64,000 nt of DNA, from the NCBI GenBank assembly GCA_900317745.1, contig ONHW01000002.1, forward strand, positions 186,001 to 250,000, written 5' to 3'. The position numbers were made by a program, and so were the translations under genes. A model generated the notes under the pieces. The model was given only the letters and a program-made list of their open reading frames with translations, was not told where the DNA came from and searched no databases. This document shows, in pieces, positions 20,940 through 29,816 of the stretch. Source of the DNA: an uncultured Bacteroidales bacterium (lineage in GTDB: Bacteria > Bacteroidota > Bacteroidia > Bacteroidales > Paludibacteraceae). The first letter of the stretch is position 1; each line of letters starts with the position of its first letter.

Positions 20940-20970
20940 GGGCGTGTCTTTGTGCACGCCCTTTCTTTTG
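20940..20970 (+). terminator. Terminator of the surface operon
   Basis: GGGCGTG (20940-20946) pairs with CACGCCC (20955-20961), followed by TTTCTTTT. It lies 37 bp after the OmpA-family stop. Confidence 0.8.
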
Positions 20971-21433
20971 CTAATAACTCAAACGTCACACAAAAATAGC
21001 ATGAGACAGTTGAGACAGTTGAGACAATTGTAGTGCCCACATTTTTAGACAATTAAGCACAAAGTGTCTCAAGAGTCTTAAAAATTTCATGTAAAAAAAA
21101 CTACCATTAAGCGCAGCGGTGTTCTGTTCCGGCGGTATTCCGCCATTCATGCTTCTTTCTTTCCAGGCGTTTGTCAAACACCGACCTTTCTTCTTTTCCA
21201 TGCAAATTTAATTTGCCGCTCAGTATTGTCAGTTTCTTTTAGTGGACATGGGCATATTCAATTGATAATTGATGACTTTTACTCGCCTCGCGCGGATGTG
21301 AGGGCGCGCGTAGATAGTTGTTCCTTGGTGGTTGTTTAGTGCTTATAGGGGGCAAATCGTACTTGCAAAGGAGTTCAACCGCAATCCTTCACTTCTGCAC
21401 ACCAATCGTACGTAAGCAATTTGGGATACAAAT
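20971..21433. other. Long convergent intergenic region with 9-bp tandem repeats
   Basis: About 460 bp without a credible gene. It contains three 9-bp copies of tgagacagt (21002-21030), a GGCGG-tatt-CCGCC hairpin near 21135, and a 71-codon reverse ORF (20986-21201) whose C-terminus reads LSQLSQLSH because of the tandem repeat. The ORF lacks family features and is probably fortuitous. The segment from 21000 to 21200 looks like a dispersed intergenic repeat, but a genome search would be needed to show that. Confidence 0.4.
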
Positions 21434-21462
21434 AGGGCGTGCCATCATTCATGACACGCCCT
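21434..21462 (-). terminator. Hairpin terminator downstream of the DUF2723 gene
   Basis: AGGGCGTG (21434-21441) and CACGCCCT (21455-21462) form an 8-bp stem about 60 bp beyond the DUF2723 stop. The stem sequence is almost the same as that of the terminator at 20940, which serves the opposing operon. Confidence 0.6.
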
Positions 21463-21522
21463 GATTAACTTTGTCCTGCGGAATGCTTTCTCTTGCTTTC
21501 CGCCGCGCCGCAACAATCGACC

Positions 21523-24500
21523 TTAACTGGCCGCTTGGTCGTATATGCGGTAGTAGTCCTCTACAATCTCATGCAGACCGTTGCGCTCGCACTGCTGCAG
21601 GATATATCCGAGCACGGCGTCATAGTGATCCAGCGTATTCTTCATAGCCTTGCGGCGATCCTTGTCGAGCGACTTGCCCCAGATGATATACTCGCTGCAC
21701 GTCTTGGCTACGTCACGCAGAATAGGTTCGGCTTTGTCTTTCGCTCCCATGCGTACATACAGCAGAGCCATCGAGGCTGCCGTATAGTCATAACCGATAT
21801 TCGTGCCCGGCAACTCTTCAAAGCATTTGTCCAGCACCGCCGTGGCACGCTCATAATCTTTGCGGTTGACGAGCACCTCTGCCAGTTGGGCGAACATCAT
21901 CCGGTGTGTGCGGCACATGCGTAGCGTGTTCTCGTCCAGATAGATCCCTTCTGCCTTGCAGTTGCCGTACTCGAACTTGTTCATCATGTTGTCGTACATC
22001 TCCTCCACTGCCACGCGCGGCTGACCGTTGGGCGAGCGCGTCGGCGTGATACGGTAGGCCATACCTGTGCACTCGAAGTAAGGCTCCAGACCCATGTAAT
22101 AGTCAGGACCTACGCTCACGGCGAAGTACATCGGACGCTGCCAGTTGTTCTGGCTGAGCATCTCCATGATCATCATCTCCGAGCGCGTGAACCGGCGGGC
22201 TTTCTTCATGTTGATATGGCTGCTGTCCGGCGCAAGTACATACAGTTGGTCTGACGGCAGGTAGTTCTCGCCCTCACGGTTCTTGGTCTTCGGGTCATCC
22301 GAGCGCAGGAACTGGAACGCCTTCTTAACCTCCAGCGGCTGACCAAGACGGTTATCCGTCCATACAACCTCGTTGGTACCCGGCATAAAATCTTTGTACT
22401 CCCACGATATAGGCAGTGCCGGCGAGTCGTAGTACGGACGTTTCATCTGCGAGATATACCAGTCAGTTTGCAGATACGACAGGTTGCATACGCGCAGGTC
22501 AGTACCCACGCCTTCTACCTCCTGGTTGTACCACAAGGGGAAGGTGTCGTTGTCGCCGTTCGAGAAAATAATTCCTTCTTTCTGGCACGACTTGAGGTAG
22601 TTCGCTCCGAAGTCACGGCATACATACCGCTGCGAGCGGTCGTGGTCGTCCCAGTTCTGTTGCGCCATGAGTGCAGGTACACCCAGCGTGACTACAGTCA
22701 CTACCAACGCTGCCAGCGTCTTGCCGCTTTCGGATTTCAGCGATTGGTTGATGCTGTCAATCAGCGCCAGCACACCGAAGCCGATCCATATACAGAACGC
22801 ATAGAACGATCCCGCATACGCATAGTCACGCTCACGCGGCTGGTAAGGTGTCTGGTTCAGATAGACCACGATTGCCAAACCGGTCAACAGGAACAGCAGT
22901 GCCGTGATCGTGAATGAGCGCAAGCCGACATAGTCAATAGATGCTTTCGACTTTTGACTTTCGACTTTCGACTTAAATGTCGTCTTCGTCGCCTGCCATA
23001 CGATACCTATCAGTCCTAACAGCAACGGCAGCATGTAATAGACGTTGTGCCCTTTGTTCTCCTTCAGCTCGGTTGGTAGTAAATCCTGATCGCCGAGCAT
23101 GGCGTTGTCTATAGCATGGAAGCCTGTTAACCAGTTACCTTTATGCAGTTCGCCGTAGCCCTGCAGGTCGTTCTGACGGCCGGAGAAGTTCCACATGAAG
23201 TACCGCCAATACATGTAGTTCACCTGGTAGCGGAAGAAGAACCGCAGGTTCTCGCCGAACGTAGGCACATACTCTGTCTTCTGTTGGCCACAGTAGTCGT
23301 ACTTCACGCGGCGACCCTTGATGTCTGCCCACTCCTTGTAGGCACCCACATGCGAACCCTGAGCCGACCACATACGCGGGAACAGCGTCATGAACTCGTC
23401 CATGTAGATGTACTGCGACTTGTAGCCGGTTATCACATAGTGATCCTTCTCGCCTTCAACACGCGGTGCAGGTGCATACTGGGCGTTCCCCTCTTTCTCC
23501 ATAGGGATACACATGTTACCGCGTATCTCCAGTTTGACAGGAGCGTTGTATGTCTGACCGTACAGCAGCGGCGTATCGCCGTATTGCTCACGGTTGAGGT
23601 AGTACTTGAGGGAGAATACGTTGTCCGGGCTGTTCTGATCCATCGGCGTATCGGCTGCCGAGCGGATAACCAGTGCCGCATACGAACTGTAACCGATGAT
23701 AATCACCGCAATCATCACACTTGCCGTGTTCAGCAGGCGTGGCGATACCAGTTCTTTCTTCATCATCAGCAGTACCGCCAGTGCAATCACGATGAGCACA
23801 CCTATCACGGCACTCTCGCGCAGGAATGGTGTACCCGCGAGCGTGAAAGCCAATAGGAACGCAATGATCTGCTGTACGCCGATGTTCTCGGCATTGGCTG
23901 TGCTCACTATAGCCCATACAAGCGCCGCTGCCAGCAGTACCAGATAGACTGCCAGACCCGTATTGAACGGCAATCCCATACCGTTGACAAACGCCAACTC
24001 AAACCAGCCGGCTACCGTCGGCACGCCCGGGATAATTCCGTACAGCACGAACGCCAATATGCCTACCGACGCAAGGAACGCCAATATGATTCCGCTCCAC
24101 GAGAACTCGTACTTGCGGAAGTAATACACCAGCACGATTGCCGGTATAGTCAGCAGGTTCAGCAGGTGCACGCCTATACTCAGTCCCATTAGGTAGGCGA
24201 TGAGTATCAGCCACTTGTCAGAGCCTTCTTCGTCCGCGTTGTCGTACCACTTGAGTATGAGCCAGAACACCACAGCCGTGAATAGCGACGACGAAGCATA
24301 CACCTCGCCCTCTACTGCACTGAACCAGAACGTGTCGCTGAATGTGTATGCCAACGCACCTACCGCGCCTGCACCGAGCAGGGCAATAATATGCGCTACG
24401 CTGTCAGGCGCAACGAGTTTCTTTGCCAGAGCGGTAATCGTCCAGAACAGAAACAGGATAGTGAATGCCGAAGCCAGTGCTGACAACGCATTCACGCACA

Positions 24501-24729
24501 TAGCTACGTGCGATGCATCGCTCGCAAACAGTGAGAAGAAGTGACCCATCAGCATGAAGAACGGTGCTCCGGGCGGATGGCCTACGTCGAGCTTGTCGGC
24601 GGAGGAGATAAACTCACCGCAGTCCCAGAACGAGGCGGTGGGTTCGATGGTTAGCAGATACGTGACGGCTGCAATGGCAAACACCAACCAGCCCGTTATC
24701 ACGTTCCACCGTTTGAATACTTTTTCCAT
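21523..24729 (-). CDS. DUF2723 family membrane protein (PMT-like glycosyltransferase fold)
   Basis: A 1068-aa protein with about a dozen membrane segments in the first ~650 residues and a soluble TPR-like C-terminal part. The N-terminus TIEPTASFWDCGEFISSADK and VGHPPGAPFFMLMG are the hallmarks of DUF2723, which is related to GT-C protein mannosyltransferases; the acidic pair DCGE is the expected catalytic region. The family is near-universal in Bacteroidota and probably transfers a lipid-linked sugar, perhaps in protein O-glycosylation, but this is not proven. The cytosolic loop KSKVESQKSK is encoded by a heptamer-type word repeat (22944-22974). It is monocistronic with its own promoter. Confidence 0.85.
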   Translation of the reverse strand: MEKVFKRWNVITGWLVFAIAAVTYLLTIEPTASFWDCGEFISSADKLDVGHPPGAPFFMLMGHFFSLFASDASHVAMCVNALSALASAFTILFLFWTITALAKKLVAPDSVAHIIALLGAGAVGALAYTFSDTFWFSAVEGEVYASSSLFTAVVFWLILKWYDNADEEGSDKWLILIAYLMGLSIGVHLLNLLTIPAIVLVYYFRKYEFSWSGIILAFLASVGILAFVLYGIIPGVPTVAGWFELAFVNGMGLPFNTGLAVYLVLLAAALVWAIVSTANAENIGVQQIIAFLLAFTLAGTPFLRESAVIGVLIVIALAVLLMMKKELVSPRLLNTASVMIAVIIIGYSSYAALVIRSAADTPMDQNSPDNVFSLKYYLNREQYGDTPLLYGQTYNAPVKLEIRGNMCIPMEKEGNAQYAPAPRVEGEKDHYVITGYKSQYIYMDEFMTLFPRMWSAQGSHVGAYKEWADIKGRRVKYDYCGQQKTEYVPTFGENLRFFFRYQVNYMYWRYFMWNFSGRQNDLQGYGELHKGNWLTGFHAIDNAMLGDQDLLPTELKENKGHNVYYMLPLLLGLIGIVWQATKTTFKSKVESQKSKASIDYVGLRSFTITALLFLLTGLAIVVYLNQTPYQPRERDYAYAGSFYAFCIWIGFGVLALIDSINQSLKSESGKTLAALVVTVVTLGVPALMAQQNWDDHDRSQRYVCRDFGANYLKSCQKEGIIFSNGDNDTFPLWYNQEVEGVGTDLRVCNLSYLQTDWYISQMKRPYYDSPALPISWEYKDFMPGTNEVVWTDNRLGQPLEVKKAFQFLRSDDPKTKNREGENYLPSDQLYVLAPDSSHINMKKARRFTRSEMMIMEMLSQNNWQRPMYFAVSVGPDYYMGLEPYFECTGMAYRITPTRSPNGQPRVAVEEMYDNMMNKFEYGNCKAEGIYLDENTLRMCRTHRMMFAQLAEVLVNRKDYERATAVLDKCFEELPGTNIGYDYTAASMALLYVRMGAKDKAEPILRDVAKTCSEYIIWGKSLDKDRRKAMKNTLDHYDAVLGYILQQCERNGLHEIVEDYYRIYDQAAS
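22944..22974. repeat. Word repeat inside the DUF2723 gene
   Basis: Four imperfect copies of ctttcgactt / cttttgactt in 31 bp, in frame, adding KSKVESQKSK between membrane segments. The same word (ctttcgact) recurs between genes at 43327-43380. Confidence 0.6.
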
Positions 24730-24782
24730 TATATGAATTGATTTCTATTGCAACAGATGAATATATTGCGCACAAAAGCCTG

Positions 24783-24814
24783 CAAAGTTACAAAAAAAAT
24801 CCCATATTTGCAAA
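24783..24814 (-). promoter_or_regulatory. Promoter of the DUF2723 gene
   Basis: Minus strand TTTG (24814-24811), 20-bp spacer, TAACTTTG (24790-24783). It faces away from the FeoB promoter 40 bp further on. Confidence 0.75.
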
Positions 24815-24854
24815 TAATTTGCCACTTTTCATAAAAAATACCAATAAATAGCTA

Positions 24855-24885
24855 TTGCAAATATCAAAAAAAAGCAGTAACTTTG
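24855..24885 (+). promoter_or_regulatory. Promoter of the FeoB/metal-uptake cluster
   Basis: TTG (24855-24857), 20-bp spacer, TAACTTTG (24878-24885). The predicted start leaves a leader of roughly 30 nt. No Fur box was recognised with confidence. Confidence 0.7.
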
Positions 24886-24918
24886 CACCCGATTTTGAAT
24901 TGAGGCTATCATAGTATA

Positions 24919-26601
24919 ATGTCAACTGCTCATTCGCACATATCTAACCCCTTGTATATCACCGTTGTCGGCTTGGACGGCAGTGGCAAGAGTGCCGTTA
25001 TCGAGCGCCTTGCTTCGCCCGACAGAGTGTTTGCCGAGTGCTCGTCTCACGAGCAGATGGATACGCTCACCACGCCGACGGATGTTGTTTTGCAGGTCGT
25101 GGATTCCATGCGCTTGCGCGAGTGCCTGCAGATGACACCTTCGTTCATGGAGCATCGCCATCCGATGGTCATAGCTATCAACCGGTACGACCTCTTGCTC
25201 CAGACAGGTCATAGCCTTGACCTTGCAGTGTTCCGCGAGCAGACAGGCGTGCCGACCTTGCTGGTCAGCACCGTGACAGGTGAGGGCTTGCAGGAACTCT
25301 CCGATACGCTCAACCGCGTGGCTACGGATTCTTCCATTCGCCGGCAAGAGCGGTTCATCGTCCATGGTTGGGAGCAGACGGATGCCGAGGCTTGGCACGC
25401 CTATATGGAAGGCTTGCTCATGCAGGTACTTATCCACCCCGCTTCCGATACTCGCACCTGGGAGGAACGTATCAACAGGCTGCTGACCAACAAGTGGACG
25501 GGATTCCCTATCTTCTTTGCCGTCATGGCATTTGTGTTCTGGTGCACGTTCGCCATCGGCGGACCTATACAGGAGTGGATGCAGGGTGGAGTGGACTGGC
25601 TGTATGATCAGATTGTCGGTGCTATGTCTGACGGCTGGTTGCGCAGCCTGCTGGCAGATGGTGTGGTGCAGGGCGTTGGTTCGCTCGTTACCGCATTACC
25701 GAACATCATTATCCTGTTCTTCTGCCTGAGCTTGATTGAGGATATCGGTTACACGGCACGTATCAACTTCCTCATGGATAGTTTCATGCACCTGTTGGGC
25801 TTGCACGGACGCAGTTTCTTCCCGCTGCTCATGGGCTTCGACTGCAATGTACCCGCTATCATCGCCGCACGCGACACGATCCCTAACCCCAAGAACCGCG
25901 CTGTTACAATGCTCATGGTGCCGTTCATGAGTTGCTCTGCGCGCCTGCCGGTGTATATATTGCTTATTACTACGTTCTTCCGCAGCCACCATGCGCTCAT
26001 ACTCGGCTCGCTGTACCTGTTGGGTATGTTGCTGAGTTTCGTTATGGCGTTTGTCCTGAAGAAGACCAAGTGGTTCCGCACAGGTGAGGATGACACGGTT
26101 AACGAACTCCCTGACTTCAAGTTACCCTCGTTCCGTTCTATCACGGCGCACGTCTGGTTCCGCGTCAAGGATTTTCTTAAGAAGATCACCACTGTTGTGC
26201 TCTTTGCATCAATCATCATCTGGGCGTTGGAGTTCTTCCCTGCCGGTAATGTGACGGATATCGAGCACTCGTGGCTTGCCGATATAGGCCGTTGGCTTGA
26301 GCCGCTGATGGCACCGCTCGGTTTCGACTGGCGTATGTGCGTATGTCTGATGACAGGTATCCCTGCCAAGGAGGCTATAGCCGCCACGTTTGCCATACTC
26401 TTCGGCTACGATCTGTCAACCATGGCATTGTCTGCCGGCACAGCCTATGCGTTCCTTGTGTTCATTTTGCTATACTTCCCGTGCGTGGCTACCGTATCTA
26501 CCTTGCGCAAAGAGGTCGGCTGGAAGTGGGCAACGTTTTCTGTGATTAACTCGCTTGTCGTGGCTTGGCTGATGGCTTGGCTGGTACAACTGATATTGTA
26601 A
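24919..26601 (+). CDS. feoB: FeoB-type ferrous iron transporter with a shortened G domain
   Basis: A 560-aa FeoB homologue; family members are usually about 700-830 aa. The membrane part is canonical: paired Gate motifs (GFDCNVPAI; TGIPAKEAIAA), CSARLPVYILL and about nine transmembrane segments. The N-terminal G domain keeps the P-loop (GLDGSGKS, residues 18-25) and a G4-like NRYD. The stretch that should hold switch I, the G2 threonine and the G3 DxPG is missing: the P-loop is followed after a short linker by QVVDSMRLRE. No FeoA domain is fused. The protein probably moves Fe2+ (or another divalent metal) across the inner membrane, but its GTPase coupling may differ from ordinary FeoB. The next small gene starts 2 bp after its stop. 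Confidence 0.85.
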   Translation: MSTAHSHISNPLYITVVGLDGSGKSAVIERLASPDRVFAECSSHEQMDTLTTPTDVVLQVVDSMRLRECLQMTPSFMEHRHPMVIAINRYDLLLQTGHSLDLAVFREQTGVPTLLVSTVTGEGLQELSDTLNRVATDSSIRRQERFIVHGWEQTDAEAWHAYMEGLLMQVLIHPASDTRTWEERINRLLTNKWTGFPIFFAVMAFVFWCTFAIGGPIQEWMQGGVDWLYDQIVGAMSDGWLRSLLADGVVQGVGSLVTALPNIIILFFCLSLIEDIGYTARINFLMDSFMHLLGLHGRSFFPLLMGFDCNVPAIIAARDTIPNPKNRAVTMLMVPFMSCSARLPVYILLITTFFRSHHALILGSLYLLGMLLSFVMAFVLKKTKWFRTGEDDTVNELPDFKLPSFRSITAHVWFRVKDFLKKITTVVLFASIIIWALEFFPAGNVTDIEHSWLADIGRWLEPLMAPLGFDWRMCVCLMTGIPAKEAIAATFAILFGYDLSTMALSAGTAYAFLVFILLYFPCVATVSTLRKEVGWKWATFSVINSLVVAWLMAWLVQLIL

Positions 26602-26603
26602 CA

Positions 26604-26783
26604 ATGATACAACAGATTCTTACCATATTGATTATTGCTTGTGCAGCCTTCGGGCTGTGGGCGTACGTTCGCAAGGAGCAACGTCATAGTTGCGCTTGCG
26701 GTGGCTCGTGCAGCGATGCTTCTGACGGCAGTTGCGGTGCGTGCGCGTTGAAGCAGCAGTGCTGCAAGGCCAAAACAAAGTAA
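26604..26783 (+). CDS. FeoB-associated Cys-rich membrane mini-protein
   Basis: 59 aa from ATG 26604, two bases after the FeoB stop; a longer in-frame start at 26565 would overlap FeoB and is less likely. One membrane segment (ILTILIIACAAFGLWAYV) precedes a cytosolic tail with seven cysteines (SCACGGSC, SCGAC, QCC). This matches the small FeoB-associated Cys-rich proteins often found downstream of feoB, thought to bind metal or assist FeoB. It is too short for most ORF cut-offs at this start. Confidence 0.8.
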   Translation: MIQQILTILIIACAAFGLWAYVRKEQRHSCACGGSCSDASDGSCGACALKQQCCKAKTK

Positions 26784-26790
26784 TACAACA

Positions 26791-27174
26791 ATGACGCATA
26801 CGTTCTTGCGATATATGTTCTGCCTGATTGCCGCCGTAGTGGTGGCAGCCACCAGTTGTGGTGCTACATTGGAGCACCATTGCGCGCATTGTGCTGCCGC
26901 ACATACCGAACATGCGCATCACGGCTGCTGCGAGCAGTGCGACCATTGTGCCCATTGCGGTGTGATACAAATCGATTCTACCGTAACCTGCCTGACGAAT
27001 ATTTTGCAACTACCCTCGCCCGAGGCACTGGAGATGTTGCATTGTATCGTGCCGCTGGATGGCATAGATATACCCGAGTGGTCATTGCCCGAACATCTGC
27101 ATACAGGCGAACCGCCCGATATAAAGGAGAAAGGTAGAGTTATTCTCGCCAAGATAAAGAGCTTGCTTCTTTAG
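26791..27174 (+). CDS. Cys/His-rich lipoprotein of the metal cluster
   Basis: A 127-aa protein with a lipoprotein signal: hydrophobic residues 8-21 then ATSC with Cys23 as the lipidation site. The next ~40 residues are packed with Cys and His (HHCAHC, HHGCCEQC, DHCAHC), a plausible metal-binding head. It lies 7 bp after the FeoB-associated gene and upstream of two TonB receptors. A periplasmic metal-binding or hand-over role is inferred from composition and context. No family name is recognised. Confidence 0.65.
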   Translation: MTHTFLRYMFCLIAAVVVAATSCGATLEHHCAHCAAAHTEHAHHGCCEQCDHCAHCGVIQIDSTVTCLTNILQLPSPEALEMLHCIVPLDGIDIPEWSLPEHLHTGEPPDIKEKGRVILAKIKSLLL

Positions 27175-27180
27175 CGGATA

Positions 27181-27221
27181 GCGCGGCTTGCCGCGTTGTG
27201 CCCGGCAAAGTAGTTTTGCCG
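27181..27221 (+). terminator. Two adjacent hairpins after the lipoprotein gene
   Basis: CGCGGC-tt-GCCGCG (27182-27195) and CGGCAAA-gtagt-TTTGCCG (27203-27221). Neither has a good T-run; they may mark a partial transcription end or an RNA-stability boundary before the receptors. Confidence 0.5.
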
Positions 27222-27258
27222 TTACTGTTTATCCGTTAACGATCAAGTATTCTTTATT

Positions 27259-29745
27259 ATGAACAAATATTTACGTTTTTCTCTATTGATAGCAGTCTTG
27301 TCAGGCTCCCTGACAGTATCCGCGCACCTGCACGGTGTGGTTCTTGATGATCAGGGTGAGCCTTTGGCAGGTGCTAATGTTTGGTGGGCGGAGACGACCG
27401 TCGGTACGACTACTGATGCAGAGGGTATATTTGAGATTGAACCTGTCCGCCAAACCAAACTGCTGGTAACATCGTTCCTCGGTTACCGCAACGATACCAC
27501 GCGCGTCAAGGATCGTTCGACCATCATGGTTGTGCTTATCCCTGACGATCAGCAGTTGGACGAAGTGACAGTTGAGGCGCGCCGCCAGTCGGTTATCAAG
27601 TCGCGCTACTCGGCGTTTGACGTCCAGTCATTCGGGCAAGGCGAACTCTGCAGGGCTGCATGCTGCAACCTGAGCGAGAGTTTCGAGACCTCGGCGTCGG
27701 TCGATGTATCCTACACCGATGCAGCCACGGGCGCCAAACAAATCAAACTGCTCGGCTTGAGCGGCACGTACGTCCAACTGCTCACCGAGAACACGCCTGC
27801 CGTACGCGGACTGGCACAGAACTTCGGCATGGAGTATATACCCGGTCCGTGGATGGATGCCGTGCAGATCAGCAAGGGCACATCATCGGTTATTAACGGC
27901 TACGAGGCTATCACCGGACAGATCAACGTCGAGTACCTCAAGCCGCAGACGCAGGAACCTGTTGCCGTCAACCTGATGCTGAACAAAGAACTGCACGCCG
28001 AGGTCAACCTTACAGGCGGCTGGGATATACCTATCCCCGACGACCCGATGCTCGGCACCTTGTCAACAGGCGTGCTGGCGCATTATCAGGAGGGCGCATG
28101 GCCGATGGATGATAATATGGACGGCGTGTTGGATATGCCTACTAACCGTAACCTCAACCTGCTCAACCGCTGGTATTACAAGAACGACGAATATACTTTC
28201 CAGTTCCTCGCCCGCGGCTTGCACGACGAGCGTCACGGCGGACAGCGTGACAACTATATGATGCGTAAGATGGGACGCTCGCTGCCTGACAATCCGTATC
28301 TTATCGACCTGCGTACCGACCGCGTGGAAGGGTTCATGAAGAACGGTATAGTCTTCGACGAAGAGTCAGGTATGTCGCTCGGTATCATTGCTGCCGGCTC
28401 GTATCACGACCAGATGAATACCTACGGGCGCAGCAATTGGAAGGCTTCGCAGGCGAACGGCTACCTCAACGCTATCTTCCAGAACACCTGGAGCAGCGAG
28501 CACCATCACCACCATCACCATGGTGAGGCTGAGCATGAGGAGCATGACGAGAGCCACGAACTGTCGCACAAACTCTCTGCCGGCGTTAGCGTGAACTACG
28601 ACAGATATTGGGAAACCGTCAACCTGTTCAACGGCACCGATCTGCCTGCCAATCTCGGACGGCAGGAGGTAACACCCGGTATCTTTGCCGAATATACGTT
28701 CACGCACGGCGATAATCTGTCCGTCATTGCCGGGCTGCGTGGCGACTGGTCGAGTATGTACGGTGCGTTTGTCACACCGCGACTGAACATCCGCTATGCG
28801 CCGTTCGAGTGGTGGACACTGCGTGGTAGTGTAGGTTTGGGCTATCGCTCGCCGAACATCATTGCCGACAACGCTGCCTATCTGGTCAGCACGCGCTCGT
28901 GGGATATGTATAGCCCGATTGCTGCCGGTGATACCTATCAGCAGCATATACATCAGGAGCGAAGCATGAACGCCGGACTGACTACCGTGTTCGATATACC
29001 TGTCGGGCAACGTAATCTGCAGATATCGGCGGAGTATTACTACACGCGGTTCTTCGAGTCTATGCTTATGGACCTCGATTGTACCACCGGCGTAGTATCG
29101 CTCTTCAACCTGACGGATATACCCGGCGCACAGGCGTTCAGCCACACCGCACAGATCGAAGCCTCGATGGAGGTGTTGCGCGGATGGACGATCACTGCCG
29201 CGTTCCGCTACAACGATGTGCGCCAGACATCGTTCTATCAGTCAGGGGCAGGTGTGCCCGGTTATTATACCTTGCGCGAGAAAGCCTTGCAGAACCGCTT
29301 CAAGGGACTGATAACTATGAGTTACGTCACACCGCTCAAGCATTGGCAGTTCGATGTCACCGCGCAGTTCAACGGACCCGGACGTATGCCGGACGGTGTG
29401 GTCAGCACCGCATGGCAGTTGCCGGGAGCGAATATGAACCTGCCCAGACTGACTGCCGACAACAGTTGTCAGTATTACACCGCAGCCGACGGCAGTATGT
29501 ACCACAAGTGGTATCCGCAGCTCTTGGCGCAGATCACCAAGTATTGGCGTACATGCTCGCTGTACCTCGGCGCGGAGAACATGACTAACTTCACGCAGAC
29601 GAATCCTATCGCCGGCACTTACGACACGCAAGGGCAGGTTATCATGGATTACTCGCGACCCTTTGATGCATCGATGGTCTGGGCGCCTACTACCGGATGG
29701 AAGATTTATATCGGCTTCCGCTGGGCACTCGACCGACCCGAATAA
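27259..29745 (+). CDS. TonB-dependent receptor with His-rich loop (probable metal receptor)
   Basis: 828 aa: signal peptide (to about residue 22), CarboxypepD_reg-like domain (LHGVVLDDQGEPLAGANVWW), plug and 22-strand-type barrel. The plug has CRAACCNLSESFET (Cys131, 135, 136) and QIKLLGLSGTYVQ, typical of a Bacteroidota receptor family often beside metal-handling genes. A loop at about 415-440 has seven consecutive histidines followed by more His and acidic residues (HGEAEHEEHDESHELSH), suggesting capture of a transition metal. Together with FeoB and the Cys/His-rich lipoprotein this points to metal uptake; which metal (Fe, Cu, Zn, Ni) cannot be decided. Confidence 0.8.
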   Translation: MNKYLRFSLLIAVLSGSLTVSAHLHGVVLDDQGEPLAGANVWWAETTVGTTTDAEGIFEIEPVRQTKLLVTSFLGYRNDTTRVKDRSTIMVVLIPDDQQLDEVTVEARRQSVIKSRYSAFDVQSFGQGELCRAACCNLSESFETSASVDVSYTDAATGAKQIKLLGLSGTYVQLLTENTPAVRGLAQNFGMEYIPGPWMDAVQISKGTSSVINGYEAITGQINVEYLKPQTQEPVAVNLMLNKELHAEVNLTGGWDIPIPDDPMLGTLSTGVLAHYQEGAWPMDDNMDGVLDMPTNRNLNLLNRWYYKNDEYTFQFLARGLHDERHGGQRDNYMMRKMGRSLPDNPYLIDLRTDRVEGFMKNGIVFDEESGMSLGIIAAGSYHDQMNTYGRSNWKASQANGYLNAIFQNTWSSEHHHHHHHGEAEHEEHDESHELSHKLSAGVSVNYDRYWETVNLFNGTDLPANLGRQEVTPGIFAEYTFTHGDNLSVIAGLRGDWSSMYGAFVTPRLNIRYAPFEWWTLRGSVGLGYRSPNIIADNAAYLVSTRSWDMYSPIAAGDTYQQHIHQERSMNAGLTTVFDIPVGQRNLQISAEYYYTRFFESMLMDLDCTTGVVSLFNLTDIPGAQAFSHTAQIEASMEVLRGWTITAAFRYNDVRQTSFYQSGAGVPGYYTLREKALQNRFKGLITMSYVTPLKHWQFDVTAQFNGPGRMPDGVVSTAWQLPGANMNLPRLTADNSCQYYTAADGSMYHKWYPQLLAQITKYWRTCSLYLGAENMTNFTQTNPIAGTYDTQGQVIMDYSRPFDASMVWAPTTGWKIYIGFRWALDRPE

Positions 29746-29758
29746 TTGGACTTTTTAT

Positions 29759-29816
29759 GTAAATCGTAAATCGTAAATCGTAAATCATAAATCGTAAATC
29801 GTAAATCGTAAATGTT
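29759..29816 (+). repeat. Heptamer tandem repeat (aaatcgt) overlapping a start codon
   Basis: Seven copies of aaatcgt (one is aaatcat) from 29761 to 29809 and a degenerate eighth, aaatgtt, which supplies the ATG of the next receptor gene. Copy-number change would alter the distance from upstream signals to the start codon. The same word recurs upstream of smpB (44051-44089). Confidence 0.85.

Noticed and set aside
28501-28521. Seven-histidine run in the first TonB receptor considered as a cloning tag or artefact
   Set aside because: It sits mid-protein in a His/Glu/Asp-rich loop of a receptor within a metal cluster, which explains it naturally.
29759-29816. Heptamer array considered as a CRISPR remnant
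   Set aside because: Units are 7 bp and directly adjacent, with no spacers and no cas genes in the window.
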